Below, piece by piece: positions 34,506-43,834 of a DNA stretch of 64,000 nucleotides; the stretch's first letter is position 1, and each line of letters begins with the position of its first letter. Origin of the DNA: Croceicoccus gelatinilyticus (GTDB taxonomy: Bacteria; Pseudomonadota; Alphaproteobacteria; Sphingomonadales; Sphingomonadaceae); the NCBI RefSeq assembly GCF_018398395.1, contig NZ_JAHCBF010000003.1, positions 326,163-390,162 of the forward strand, given 5' to 3'. Made by a program: the position numbers and the translations under genes. The notes below the pieces were generated by a model. The model did not search any database, was not told where the DNA came from, and worked only from the letters and a program-made list of their open reading frames with translations.

Positions 34506-35723
34506 TCACGTGTTTGACGGTAAACGGGTAGCGGACGACAAGGTTTCAGCGATCCGGCGTCCGATGGCAGGCGCCCCTGCGCCCTTCTTGCCTTCGTACG
34601 CCTCGTCGTCCTCGTCAGGTTCGGTGTCGAACGGAATTTCGATGATGACGGAGAACCCGTCCTGCGGGCGCGAAACGATGTCGAAGCGCTGCGCCTCGCC
34701 ATAGGCCTGCGCCAGTCTTTCGCGGATGTTGGCAAGCCCGACGCCGGTGGAATGCATGCCTTCGCCGTGGGCAACGCCGATGACGTCGTCGGGCCGCTTG
34801 CCGCGCGGGATGCCGGGGCCGGTGTCGGACACGGTAATGCGCAGCATATCGGCGATGCGTTCGGCCTTCACGGTGATCTCCGCGCCTGATTCCTGCGCGC
34901 TGACCGCGTATTTGATCGCGTTTTCAACCAGCGGCTGGAGCAGGAGCGAGGGCAGCAGCGCGCTGGCCACGCCCGGCGCGATGTCGAAACGGGTGCGCAG
35001 GCGTTCTTCGAACCGCATCCGCTCGATATCGAGGTAGAGTTTCAGCGTGTCGATCTCCTGCGAGACCGTGACGCGGCCCGTCGGCTGATTGACCAGCGTA
35101 TAGCGCAGGAAGCTGGAGAGCCGCGACAGCATGGCGTTCGCAGGCTCTGTCTGTTTCAGCAGCACCAGCGTCGAGATCGAGTTCAGCGTGTTGAACAGGA
35201 AGTGCGGGTTCAGCTGGTAACGCAGCATGGCAAGCTGCGCGCTCGTCGCCTGGTTTTCGAGCGCAAGCAGGCGGTCGTTCGCCTCTTCCACCTGCAGGTA
35301 GAAGTTGATCGCGTAATAGAGCGCGGACCATGCGCCCAGTAGCGTGAGGTCCAAGTAGAACACGCCGAGGAACAGCTGCGCGAAATTGGGTTCGGCACTG
35401 GGCCGGTAGAGCGAAATGACCCAGGAATCGATAAAGGCATAAACGCCCACGGCTGCGGCCAGCACGATCGCAGTAACGCCCCACGTCACGATCGCGCGGC
35501 GGTTCATCAGGTTGCGATAGATGACCGAGAGCACGAGGCTGAGCGAGAAACCCGTGACCGTTGCGAGGAACACCAACAGCAGGAACGAGAACGGCTGCGC
35601 ATTGGCGAGGCTCGACATCGCGCGCAGCACCATCGCACCGCCCCAGCCCAGCGCCTGAAGGCGCCAGAACGCGCGGTTCTTGTCGGCAAAGAAAGGTACG
35701 GGGGCGACGGGAAGAACGGACAT
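34506..35723 (-). CDS. LytS/YehU-type membrane sensor histidine kinase
   Basis: The 405-residue protein has four membrane helices (about residues 25-145), a short coiled coil, and a HisKA_7/His_kinase domain with phospho-acceptor His174 in YQLNPHFLFNTLNSI, then the ATPase N-box VENAIKYAV, G1 DTGPGIP and G2 GVGLANIRERL. The last 40 residues are acidic and disordered. ATG 35723 is chosen as the first consistent start. It is partner to the LytTR regulator just downstream. Confidence 0.93.
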   Translation of the reverse strand: MSVLPVAPVPFFADKNRAFWRLQALGWGGAMVLRAMSSLANAQPFSFLLLVFLATVTGFSLSLVLSVIYRNLMNRRAIVTWGVTAIVLAAAVGVYAFIDSWVISLYRPSAEPNFAQLFLGVFYLDLTLLGAWSALYYAINFYLQVEEANDRLLALENQATSAQLAMLRYQLNPHFLFNTLNSISTLVLLKQTEPANAMLSRLSSFLRYTLVNQPTGRVTVSQEIDTLKLYLDIERMRFEERLRTRFDIAPGVASALLPSLLLQPLVENAIKYAVSAQESGAEITVKAERIADMLRITVSDTGPGIPRGKRPDDVIGVAHGEGMHSTGVGLANIRERLAQAYGEAQRFDIVSRPQDGFSVIIEIPFDTEPDEDDEAYEGKKGAGAPAIGRRIAETLSSATRLPSNT

Positions 35724-35902
35724 ACCAGACTGATAGCGCAATCGCGTGTCACGCGACAGCACTCCCGCGGGCCCAAGAATCGACCATGGCTTGCGCCCGG
35801 CGCGTATCATGGGACCGTGTTGGCGATCATCGGCACAGTCGTGAAGAAGGCGGGCCTGTCATAAACGCCAGGCCGCGCCGCCGATCGGGTGAGACGAAGC
35901 GG

Positions 35903-36679
35903 TCAGCCGCCCTTGCCGGATAGCGCACTGGCAAGTGCAGCCTTGCCGACTGCACCCTGCAGCGTCTGGTCCTGCGTCACCCATGCGGGCGTGCCGTCGA
36001 ACTGGAGCTGGTTGGCAAAGGCGCGGTTCGCCTCGATCTCTGCGGCGATGGCGTTGCTGGCGGCGGCTTCCTTGGCCATTGCGATATCGAGACCGGCTTG
36101 ACGCGCGGCTTTCTCGATATTTTCGGGCGTTGGCTTGCCGACTTCGTACATCGCCTTGTGGAATTCCCCGTACTTGCCCTGATGCGCGGCGGCGAGGGCC
36201 ATTTTGGCGGCATCGACGCTGCCTTGCGACAGGATCGGGAATTCGCGGATCACGACCTTCAGGTTCGGGTCTTCGGCGATGAGTTCATCCACGGCCTCGA
36301 CCGACTTCTTGCAGAAGCCGCAGGCATAGTCGCTGAATTCGACGAGCACCTTCGTGCCTTGCGGATTGCCGAGATAGGCACCCGGATAGGGCGTGAAGAG
36401 CTGTTCCTGAATGCCGGCCATTGCCTCCTCGGCCTGCTTTTCACGCAGACGGTCGACGACTTCGGGCAGGATTTCGGGGTTTTCGAGCAGGTAGTTGCGC
36501 ACCAGCGCCTCGATCGCGGCGCGTTCTTCCGGGTCGAAACCTGCGGCGCGAACCGCGGCGTCCGCCTCGCTTTCCGGGGATGCTCCACGGGCCGTGACGA
36601 CCCAGATGGCGGCGGCGACAGCAAGGGCGATCGCGACGATCGCGGCGGTCAGGCGGAAAGGCTTGGCAGCAAGGTTCAT
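35903..36679 (-). CDS. DsbA/ScsC-like periplasmic thiol oxidoreductase
   Basis: The 258-residue protein has an N-terminal helix (LTAAIVAIALAVAAAIWVVTA), an alpha-helical region (40-90; LLENPEILPEVVDRLREKQ, as in ScsC-type oligomerisation), and a thioredoxin fold with CGFC (Cys120-Cys123) and the cis-Pro in GTPAWV. It should make or rearrange disulfides in the periplasm. It lies 9 bases after the M48 protease gene on the same strand. Confidence 0.93.
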   Translation of the reverse strand: MNLAAKPFRLTAAIVAIALAVAAAIWVVTARGASPESEADAAVRAAGFDPEERAAIEALVRNYLLENPEILPEVVDRLREKQAEEAMAGIQEQLFTPYPGAYLGNPQGTKVLVEFSDYACGFCKKSVEAVDELIAEDPNLKVVIREFPILSQGSVDAAKMALAAAHQGKYGEFHKAMYEVGKPTPENIEKAARQAGLDIAMAKEAAASNAIAAEIEANRAFANQLQFDGTPAWVTQDQTLQGAVGKAALASALSGKGG

Positions 36680-36688
36680 GGGTTCGTT

Positions 36689-38059
36689 TTACCTGCGCTT
36701 CTTCTGCTGTTCAATGATGGCCCGCGCTTCGAGCTTGATATCCTGCGCGCGCAGCCAGTCGACGGTTTCTGCCGGAAGCCCTGCTTCGGCGGCGGTGGCA
36801 CTGTGCAAGGCGGCCTGCGGCCTGCCGGTCAGCATCTGTTGTTCGGCACTGGCAAGGCGGGCGCGCGGGGTATCGCCGCGTTCGCCATAAATGCGGCCCA
36901 GCAAGTACCACGCGGTCGGGTTGTAGCGGTCGCGTGCGACAGCGGTGCGCAGGATACCTTCGGCCTCTTCGTAATGGCTGCGATCTTCGGTCGCGATCAG
37001 GGCATGGCCGAACATCGTGGCGATCAGGGGCTCGTTACCTGACATTTCCACCGCGCGGCGCAGCGGGTCGAGCGCTTCGGCGGGCTTGCCGGATTCGAGC
37101 AGGACCTGCCCCTTCAATTCGAGGAAGTAGGGATTTTCCGGCTCTGCCGCGATCAGGGCGTCGATCTCCTGGACCGACTGGCTAATCAGCGCTTCCTTGT
37201 TGCGGGCAAAGGCGCGGGCGTAGTGGCCGGCGATGGAAGTGTCGGTTTCGGGATAGGCGACGAGCGTTGCCTTGGGCTCTGCCTGATAGCCGTAGAGCTT
37301 GGCCTTCACGCGGCGGAAGCGTTCTTCGATCCGCGGATCGGAAGGCATCTTCCACGCCGGGTCCTTTTCATAGACCGCGGTCAGCGTCTCGATACGGTCG
37401 CGCGACAGGGGGTGAGTGCGAAAGAACGTGTCTTCCTCTTTTGCGAAATAACCTGCGCGATGTTCCAGCGATTGCAGCTTCTGGAAGAACTCGATCGATC
37501 CACGACCCGAAAGACCCGCGCCGGAAAGATATTCAGCGCCGGCAAGGTCGGCTGCCGATTCCTGACCGCGCGTGAAGGCGAGGAACTTGCCCATCGCCGC
37601 CTGCTGGCCCGCCGCGATCACGCCCATCGCCGCTTCACCCCCGCCAGCGACAGCCGCCGCAGCGCCGAGGAGAAGCGAGATGATCGAGATGTTGCTGGCC
37701 GCCTTCGCACCTTGCGAGAAATTGATGACGTGGCCGCCGGTAATGTGGCCCAGTTCGTGCGCGATCACGCCCTGCACCTGCAAGGCCGTGTCCGCCTCGT
37801 TTATGAGGCCCGAATGGATGTAAATCGCCTGTCCGCCTGCGACGAAGGCGTTTACGGATGGCTCGTCGAGGAGGACGATGTCGACATTGCTGGGCTCAAG
37901 CCCCGCAGCCGCGATGATCGGCGCGCTCATGTCCTTGAGGAGCGCCTCGGTCTCCGCATCGCGCAGCACGGACTGTGCAAGAGCGGGCCGCGCACCCAGA
38001 AGGGCGAGCGCGAGAAGCATGGCGATGTGCGCCAGCGGTTTGAACAGGGTTCTTTGCAT
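36689..38059 (-). CDS. M48 family metalloprotease with TPR tail, BepA-like
   Basis: The 456-residue protein has a signal peptide (MLLALALLGARPALA, cut near residue 28), a zinc protease domain with HELGH (101-105) and third ligand Glu167 in GQESAADLAGAEY, and a C-terminal TPR region (about 290-450). This is the layout of BepA/YfgC, which checks outer-membrane protein assembly in the periplasm. Pairing with a thiol oxidoreductase fits envelope quality control. Confidence 0.92.
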   Translation of the reverse strand: MQRTLFKPLAHIAMLLALALLGARPALAQSVLRDAETEALLKDMSAPIIAAAGLEPSNVDIVLLDEPSVNAFVAGGQAIYIHSGLINEADTALQVQGVIAHELGHITGGHVINFSQGAKAASNISIISLLLGAAAAVAGGGEAAMGVIAAGQQAAMGKFLAFTRGQESAADLAGAEYLSGAGLSGRGSIEFFQKLQSLEHRAGYFAKEEDTFFRTHPLSRDRIETLTAVYEKDPAWKMPSDPRIEERFRRVKAKLYGYQAEPKATLVAYPETDTSIAGHYARAFARNKEALISQSVQEIDALIAAEPENPYFLELKGQVLLESGKPAEALDPLRRAVEMSGNEPLIATMFGHALIATEDRSHYEEAEGILRTAVARDRYNPTAWYLLGRIYGERGDTPRARLASAEQQMLTGRPQAALHSATAAEAGLPAETVDWLRAQDIKLEARAIIEQQKKRR

Positions 38060-38140
38060 GTCTGCCTGGCGTCCGGACGTCTGCTTGCCGGATTGGCCGT
38101 CGGGCGCTGAACGGGGGATTAAGCCGGGAAGGCCGCAGGC

Positions 38141-39262
38141 TCAAGCGTCTTGGGCGGATTGTGCCACATCGGACGGGTCTGCGGCGGGGCCTTCTTCCTC
38201 GATGGTCTCCACGATCTGCGCGGTATCGCCCGCGGGCGAAACGCCGATACGGTCGAGGAAATCAGCCCCGACGTCGAAGCTGTCGCCCAGCCAAAGCGGG
38301 ATGTTCGCATCTTCGATATGCGCCTTGGCGGCCAGTTCTTCGGGCGTGTGCGGTTCGCCGTTCATGCGGATGAAGATCGCCGCAACTCGGCCCGGGTTCT
38401 CCATCGCGATTTCCGAAAAAGCGACCAGATCGCCCTGCGTATCATCGCCGATCAGCGCAAAACGCATGTGCGGATAGGCTTCGAGCAGCGCGGTTGCGGC
38501 CATGCGCTTGTGAAGGCCGTGCCCCGACGATCCCAGCGTCGCACGGTCGAAACCCCAGTCGCGCAAGTGGATGGGCCCAAGCGGAAGCGAGCGCGATTCC
38601 ATAAAGGCGACGAGGTAGTGGAACAGGTTCCACGGGCTCGACGAGATGTAGAAGAAGGGCCGCTCGGTCGCGATACGGCGGGTGCCGGGATCGTCCTTAC
38701 CTGCGACCGCGCCTGCCAGATTACCGTAGAGTTTGCCTGCACCGGGCACTTGCGTCCTGTCCGACGGCATCGTTGCCAGTAGGCGCCGCCAATTGCGCGC
38801 GACGTTGGAAATGCCGCCGGTAATGCCGGTCTCGATGATCGTGTCGTCGATGTCGGAAATGACGGCGAGGTTCGCGTCGGTACCGGGCGCGAGGACATAA
38901 CCCTCGGCACTCTGCGCGCCCTTGTCGTTCTGCCATTCGAAGCGGACCGTTTCCCACGCGGTCGTTGCAGGCAGGCCCCAGCCATCGACCTCTACATCGA
39001 AACGGACGAAGCCTTCGTCATTGGTGACGCCTTCGTGCCGCCACTCGCTGCCGTCGGGCGCGCCGATCACCAGCGAGACGGGCAGGCGGGGATGTTCCTT
39101 GGAGGCGAACTGCGACCAGAGCGCGCGGATCTTGGCAAAGTCGCTTTGGTGGTCCCAACTCGGCTCACGCGCGCGCAGCGCGCGGGCGGTAATGGTCAGG
39201 CGGCTATCATTGCGATGGCCGAAATAGGGAAAGACGTGGGGCGGGTGTCCGAAGAAAGGCAT
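38141..39262 (-). CDS. App1-family phosphatase (DUF2183)
   Basis: The 373-residue protein carries the App1 catalytic motif SDIDDTIIETG near residue 137, followed by the substrate region FFYISSSPWNLFHYLVAFM and the acid motif LIGDDTQGDL. Yeast App1 dephosphorylates phosphatidic acid; bacterial relatives are little studied. The N-terminal 130 residues form a beta-rich domain. No signal peptide is seen. The acidic tail ends AQSAQDA. Confidence 0.88.
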   Translation of the reverse strand: MPFFGHPPHVFPYFGHRNDSRLTITARALRAREPSWDHQSDFAKIRALWSQFASKEHPRLPVSLVIGAPDGSEWRHEGVTNDEGFVRFDVEVDGWGLPATTAWETVRFEWQNDKGAQSAEGYVLAPGTDANLAVISDIDDTIIETGITGGISNVARNWRRLLATMPSDRTQVPGAGKLYGNLAGAVAGKDDPGTRRIATERPFFYISSSPWNLFHYLVAFMESRSLPLGPIHLRDWGFDRATLGSSGHGLHKRMAATALLEAYPHMRFALIGDDTQGDLVAFSEIAMENPGRVAAIFIRMNGEPHTPEELAAKAHIEDANIPLWLGDSFDVGADFLDRIGVSPAGDTAQIVETIEEEGPAADPSDVAQSAQDA

Positions 39263-39297
39263 ACCCGACCAACGAGGCCGAAGGCGTTTTGTGCCCC

Positions 39298-40146
39298 TTA
39301 GCGGCCCTGTAGCTTGTTCGCGGCCTGACGCATCAGCGCCGGATCGAATGGAATCTCACCCAGCAGCGCAACATTGCCCGACGACATGCGGCGCGCCATC
39401 AGCAGCGTGAATTCCGGCCCGTCATCGTCGAGCGCGTCGAACCCAGTCGGCGTGATCGCGCGCAGGCGGCGTGACAGCGGGGCGGGCAGCGGGTCTTCAG
39501 CGCGGACCGCACCTTCGCCCGCCTGGAGGAAGGCCCCTGCCAGTTCGCCCGACACCAGATCGGCGATGCCGGTATCGGCCACTTCTTTCCAGTTCAGCAC
39601 GCCGTAGATGTGATCGATCTTGCGGTCGTCGCTGGAGAAAGGAAGCAGGATGCCGCGATAGACGATCAGCGCGCCGCGGCGGTTCACGAATTCCGCCTCG
39701 AACCCGATCGGCGCCTGGCGAGCAAGAATCTGGACGTAGTGATCGGTGATGCGCGACAGCAATGAGCCTGCCGGAACATCGGAAAGCTGTCCGATCACGC
39801 GAGTGCCGGTTGCGCCGCATTCTTCGGCCAGACGGCGACCGAGGTGCATGACGGTCGGGTCCTCGATGCCGCTGGAAAAGTCGAGCAGGATCGAGAAATC
39901 CGCAAAGTCGGGATCACTGGCCGCATCGAGATCGCGAATATCGGGATAGGCCCGGTGGCCAAGCATGTCGGCCCACAGATTGTAGGCGCGCACTTGCATG
40001 CGGCGTTCGTCCTGTCCGATCGCGGGGGGTGGCGGGCTGGACCCGGTGTCGCGAGTTTCCTCGACGATCTGTTCCTCGTAACCGGCAAGTTCGAGGGTGT
40101 CGCCAGCGTCGAGCCAATCGTCGAAGCCGCCTTTGACTGTATCCAT
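39298..40146 (-). CDS. PAS-like domain protein of unknown role
   Basis: The 282-residue soluble protein has a central segment (residues 50-200) that follows the PAS_5-type pattern of alphaproteobacteria: AYNLWADMLGHRAYPDIRDLD, SSGIEDPTVMHLGRRLAEE, LLSRITDHYVQILARQAPIGFEAEF and HIYGVLNWK. There is no attached kinase, cyclase or DNA-binding domain. It may sense a ligand or partner. A 117-base gap separates it from the CitE-like gene upstream on the same strand. Confidence 0.75.
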   Translation of the reverse strand: MDTVKGGFDDWLDAGDTLELAGYEEQIVEETRDTGSSPPPPAIGQDERRMQVRAYNLWADMLGHRAYPDIRDLDAASDPDFADFSILLDFSSGIEDPTVMHLGRRLAEECGATGTRVIGQLSDVPAGSLLSRITDHYVQILARQAPIGFEAEFVNRRGALIVYRGILLPFSSDDRKIDHIYGVLNWKEVADTGIADLVSGELAGAFLQAGEGAVRAEDPLPAPLSRRLRAITPTGFDALDDDGPEFTLLMARRMSSGNVALLGEIPFDPALMRQAANKLQGR

Positions 40147-40263
40147 CTCGATTCCCCCGATCCCGCGTAGGCAGGGCCATCGCCCATGCCTGTCTGGAAG
40201 GGGGAGTATCGCCGGAAAGGGTAAACGCGGTGTTAAATTAACCCTGTTCGGCCCGATATAAGT

Positions 40264-41142
40264 TTATCGCCTGTCTGCAATGACTTGTGCCCGGCGAAGG
40301 CACTTGTCCGCCTGCGCCAGGTGCAGCCGTTCGGCCATCTTGCCGTTAACCCGCAGCGCGCCCTTTCCGGCGTTCGCGGGATCGGCGAAAGCGTCGACGA
40401 TTGCGCGTGCTTCGGCGATGTCATCTTCGCTTGGCGCAAAGACCGTGTTGGCCGGTTCGACCTGCTTGGGATGGATCAGCGTCTTGCCGTCGAAGCCGCC
40501 GTCGCGTGCCTGTTCGCATTCGGCGACAAGGCGTGCCTCGTCGTCCAGCGCGTTGCAGACGCCGTCGATTACGGCAAGACCCTGGGCGCGGGCGGCGATC
40601 ACGCTCATCGTCAGGACGGGCTGGAAGGCGGCCCTGCCGGGCAGCTGCGCAATGCCGGTATCTTTGGCAAGATCGTTGAGCCCCAGGACGAAACAGGCGA
40701 GCGGGCTGTCTTTCGCCGCGGCCGTGATCTCCGAGAGGTTGAGGATGGCCTCGGGCGTCTCGATCATGGCCCAGAGCGCGACTTCAGGCCCGAAACCTGC
40801 CTCGTGCATTGCAGCGGCCAGTTGCGCGACATCAGCCGCACTGCCGACCTTGGGCGCAAGGATCGCGTCCAGCGGCACGCCTTCCATCGAGGCGATGTCG
40901 TCCGCGCCCCACTCGGTCGAAAGCGCGTTGATCCGCACGACGCGATAACGCGAGCCAAAGCCGCCTTCGTGCAGCGCTTCGGCGATCAACTTGCGCGCCT
41001 CAACCTTCGCCTCGGGCGCGACGGCGTCTTCAAGGTCCATCACCACCGCATCGGCGTCGAGCGTGCGCGCTTTCGCGATCGCCCGCGCGTTCGAGCCGGG
41101 CATGTAAAGGACCGAGCGCAGCAGCAGCGGCAGTTCGGGCAA
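40264..41142 (-). CDS. HpcH/HpaI-type lyase, CitE-like
   Basis: The 292-residue TIM-barrel protein has SVLYMPGSNARAIAKA, VVMDLEDAV (metal-site Glu/Asp), RINALSTEW, MIETPEAILNL and GKTLIHPKQVEPANTVF, matching the CitE-like subgroup that includes beta-methylmalyl-CoA and malyl-CoA lyases and (3S)-malyl-CoA thioesterase. It likely cleaves or hydrolyses a CoA thioester. The other citrate lyase subunits are absent, so it is not part of citrate lyase. Confidence 0.9.
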   Translation of the reverse strand: MPELPLLLRSVLYMPGSNARAIAKARTLDADAVVMDLEDAVAPEAKVEARKLIAEALHEGGFGSRYRVVRINALSTEWGADDIASMEGVPLDAILAPKVGSAADVAQLAAAMHEAGFGPEVALWAMIETPEAILNLSEITAAAKDSPLACFVLGLNDLAKDTGIAQLPGRAAFQPVLTMSVIAARAQGLAVIDGVCNALDDEARLVAECEQARDGGFDGKTLIHPKQVEPANTVFAPSEDDIAEARAIVDAFADPANAGKGALRVNGKMAERLHLAQADKCLRRAQVIADRR

Positions 41143-41166
41143 GATCAGTTCTCCGGGTAAGCGCGA

Positions 41167-41601
41167 TTAGAGGATGTAGCGCATTTTGATCGGCTGGGTG
41201 ACGTCTTCGCTGCCGACATCGAAGGCCGCGGCCTTGAACGGCGGCGGGCCCATGCGGACGGGTGCGTCACGCGAAAAGCCAAAGCCTTCCTTCGGGATCA
41301 TCAACGCCTTGTCGATCTTTCCGTTGCCGTTTTCGTCGTGGAGGATCGCAATGGCGTAATGGCCGGGGGCGACGTTGTGGAATGTAAAATGCCCTGCCTC
41401 AGTCGCGGGGATTTTCATGTCCATGCCGCCGATGCCTTTGCAGTCAGGAAACGAATCCTTCGCAGGCGCCAGACAGGCGAAGACCTGGCCGTCCTCGGAC
41501 CGCATGTTCGATACCATCACATCGATATCCGCGCCCGCCTTGGGCGTGGCGCCAATCAGCGGCAGGGCGGCGAGCGGCAGGAGAAGGCGGCGCATCTTCA
41601 T
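41167..41601 (-). CDS. DUF2141 secreted protein
   Basis: The 144-residue protein has a signal peptide (LLLPLAALPLIGATPKAGA) and a DUF2141 beta domain: IDVMVSNMRSEDGQVFACLAP, a Cys pair, GHYAIAILHDENGNGKIDKAL and PKEGFGFSRD. The acidic loop DENGNGKID looks like a calcium site. Function is unknown. Its start overlaps the stop of the hydroxylase gene (ATGA), so both are made together, a pairing seen elsewhere in sphingomonads. Confidence 0.87.
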   Translation of the reverse strand: MKMRRLLLPLAALPLIGATPKAGADIDVMVSNMRSEDGQVFACLAPAKDSFPDCKGIGGMDMKIPATEAGHFTFHNVAPGHYAIAILHDENGNGKIDKALMIPKEGFGFSRDAPVRMGPPPFKAAAFDVGSEDVTQPIKMRYIL

Positions 41602-42350
41602 CGTCCGTCCCAGCCCGGTTTCGCCAGTCCCGCGTCCGTTCCGCATAGCCGGTCCCAGAACCGGAAATAGAGCCCGTAATTGCATCGATACTTCTCGTGG
41701 TGAACCTGGTGATGACTGGCCGTTATCAGCATGCTCCCTAAGCGCGAGTGAACAAGCCTACGCGGAAAGATTTCCCAGCCCATGTGGTTGGTTACGCCCA
41801 TGACGGTCATGATCGCAAGAACCCCGCCCAGAACACCCACATGGATCGGGACGACGAAGACGAGTGCGGGGATCACCACCGCACCGGTAATCGCCTCGAT
41901 CGGGTGAAACGCCATTGCGGCCCAGGCCGTGGGCGGGCGGCTGGCATGGTGGACGGCGTGCGCAATGCGAAACGGGCGCGGCGCATGCATCCAGCGGTGG
42001 GTCCAGTAGAACCAGGTATCGTGCGCGAAGAGATAGACGAGCAACGAAACCGGCATCCACCACAATGGCATCGCGGCGGGGTCGGTATAGATCTGTGTCC
42101 AGCCCCTCTCCTGCCAGCCCCACGCGACGATGCCGGCGGGAATGCCGTAGATCGCGGCGGACAGCAGAGACCAGCGGATTTCCTTGCCGATCTGGCTGTC
42201 GAGACCCTTGTAAAGGCCGGGCCGAACCGACCGCGTCGCCAGCGCAAAACCGCCGCTGGTCAGCAGGTAACGCACACCGACGATCACCGTCATCGCCGCT
42301 GCCGATGCGGCGACCGCGATCAGCGCGCTCGTCGTCATGATCCCGTCCAT
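41598..42350 (-). CDS. Fatty acid hydroxylase / sterol desaturase-family membrane enzyme
   Basis: The 250-residue membrane protein has the di-iron histidine clusters of this superfamily: HDTWFYWTHRWMH, HAVHHASRP and SHHQVHHEKYRCNYG. Four to five hydrophobic helices surround them. It should hydroxylate or desaturate a lipid, carotenoid or hopanoid-type substrate; sequence does not say which. No carotenoid genes are adjacent. Start is ATG 42350 or 42338. Confidence 0.9.
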   Translation of the reverse strand: MDGIMTTSALIAVAASAAAMTVIVGVRYLLTSGGFALATRSVRPGLYKGLDSQIGKEIRWSLLSAAIYGIPAGIVAWGWQERGWTQIYTDPAAMPLWWMPVSLLVYLFAHDTWFYWTHRWMHAPRPFRIAHAVHHASRPPTAWAAMAFHPIEAITGAVVIPALVFVVPIHVGVLGGVLAIMTVMGVTNHMGWEIFPRRLVHSRLGSMLITASHHQVHHEKYRCNYGLYFRFWDRLCGTDAGLAKPGWDGR

Positions 42351-42420
42351 AGGGGCGGGTTTACCGATAATATGAGCGTGAAGATAGCGGGGTGGCAGGT
42401 TGTGCCCCGCCTACGCCAAA

Positions 42421-42933
42421 TCAGCCTGAGTGTTCGCCGCCCCAAGGTGCGCAGTGCGGATCGAAGTCAACTTGCCGCCGCCGCATGGCGCATCGGGCCA
42501 GCCGCTCCACTTCCGCACGCCGCCGCGCCGGCGCCAGCTTCAGAAGGGGGGCTGGGCGCAGGATTTCCGCGTCATAACTGTCCGCAACGATCACACCGCA
42601 GCGTTCGGGCAGGAAATCCGCGCTTTCAAGACACTGCCGGTCAAGGTCCGGTGAAAGGCCCCAATAGAACCGGTCGCAATGGTCAAGATAATCGGTCCAC
42701 TTCGAATCGCCGAGAAGGTCGGCACGTGACACCTTGATCTCCACGATCACGACTTTGCCGCGCGCGTCGATCCCCATCAGATCGGCCCGCCTTCCGCCCA
42801 CCAGCGGCATTTCGGGAATCGTCCAGATGTCGTTGCGCGCCATAAGGCGCCCGATACCCCGCGCAACAGCGGCAGCACCGGCCAGCGCGTCTGCGACAGG
42901 CTCGCGGATAGGGATGGCGGCTGATTCGATCAT
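42421..42933 (-). CDS. mmcB: DNA repair putative endonuclease MmcB
   Basis: The 170-residue protein matches the MmcB family, linked in alphaproteobacteria to mitomycin-C damage repair. A PD-(D/E)xK-like core is visible: GGRRADLMGIDARGKVVIVEIKVSRADLLGDSKW, then YLDHCDRFYWGL and LPERCGVIVADSY. ATG 42933 is chosen since the family starts near there; the open frame runs further upstream without homology. Monocistronic on present evidence. Confidence 0.88.
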   Translation of the reverse strand: MIESAAIPIREPVADALAGAAAVARGIGRLMARNDIWTIPEMPLVGGRRADLMGIDARGKVVIVEIKVSRADLLGDSKWTDYLDHCDRFYWGLSPDLDRQCLESADFLPERCGVIVADSYDAEILRPAPLLKLAPARRRAEVERLARCAMRRRQVDFDPHCAPWGGEHSG

Positions 42934-42998
42934 GCCGCGATTGTATGGAACGAAATGGGAACATGGCAAGCGCCGAAACGCCTGCCGGTGCAAAACGT

Positions 42999-43376
42999 TC
43001 AGGCAGCGAGGTCGGCGTTCTCACGCTCCTGGCTGAGCAAGTCGCGGCGGCGATTTTCAAAGCGGGTGAGCAGCGTCTTGGCCGCGACCTTGGCCTCGGC
43101 CCCGTTCTCACGCGCGCGAAGAATGGCGTAGAGCCCTTGTTCCATCATCGCGTGAAGATCGCCGGTTGCGTCTTCCAGTTCGGCCAGATCGCCGCCGGGA
43201 AGCCCAACCGGATAGAGCGACATGGCGCGTTCCGAGCCCGCAGCCGGCTGGCCAAGCATCTTGGCAATCGCATCTGCGGCCTGGTGCATCGCGGCCCAGC
43301 GTGCGGCAAGGATGTCTTCCTCGCACCCCACGCGGTTGCCTGCATCGTCGATCGGAAAGTCCTGAACTGCGCTCAT
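42999..43376 (-). CDS. Unknown soluble helical protein
   Basis: The 125-residue protein is predicted to be helical with no signal or membrane segment. Its middle (DAIAKMLGQPAAGSERAMSLYPVGLPGG) has some polar turns, and the end is a charged helix (KTLLTRFENRRRDLLSQERENADL). I do not recognise the family. It is the last chromosomal gene before the tRNA. Confidence 0.7.
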   Translation of the reverse strand: MSAVQDFPIDDAGNRVGCEEDILAARWAAMHQAADAIAKMLGQPAAGSERAMSLYPVGLPGGDLAELEDATGDLHAMMEQGLYAILRARENGAEAKVAAKTLLTRFENRRRDLLSQERENADLAA

Positions 43377-43508
43377 GAAGGTTAACGTGGCAGGACAGCG
43401 TTGAAAAACTGCTAACGCCCGCCTCCGTCCCGTAAATTACCGTCGCAAATATACTGGCAAGGGGCGCCGAGTGCTGTTAAGCGGCTGCCTCGTTCCACAA
43501 GGAACCGC

Positions 43509-43585
<77 letters not shown>

Positions 43586-43654
43586 GTCAACTGCCTCAGT
43601 GCGTTGTTTTCAAACAGAATTTGGCTGACTTGTAAAAAGCGTTCCTACGATTGA

Positions 43655-43693
43655 CCCCACACAATGTGCGGGCTTTTCCGGCACATTCTGGGG
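43655..43693. repeat. Imperfect inverted repeat downstream of the tRNA
   Basis: CCCCACACAATGTGC and GCACATTCTGGGG form arms with a two-base bulge around GGGCTTTTCCG. It lies in the 250-base gap between the tRNA and the PIN-like gene. It may be the tRNA terminator or a remnant of an element end; no other feature is seen in this gap. Confidence 0.4.
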
Positions 43694-43834
43694 CCGTTCG
43701 AGACATCTTGGCCCGAACCCGGGATTCAAATTGAGAGACAATGTTCGGTCATAGCGGGAGATCGAGTAGGATTCGCCTCTACCTTCCACCTGAGAAGGTT
43801 AGTTGCACGTTGCCGTTCGTGATATTCGCTCTTG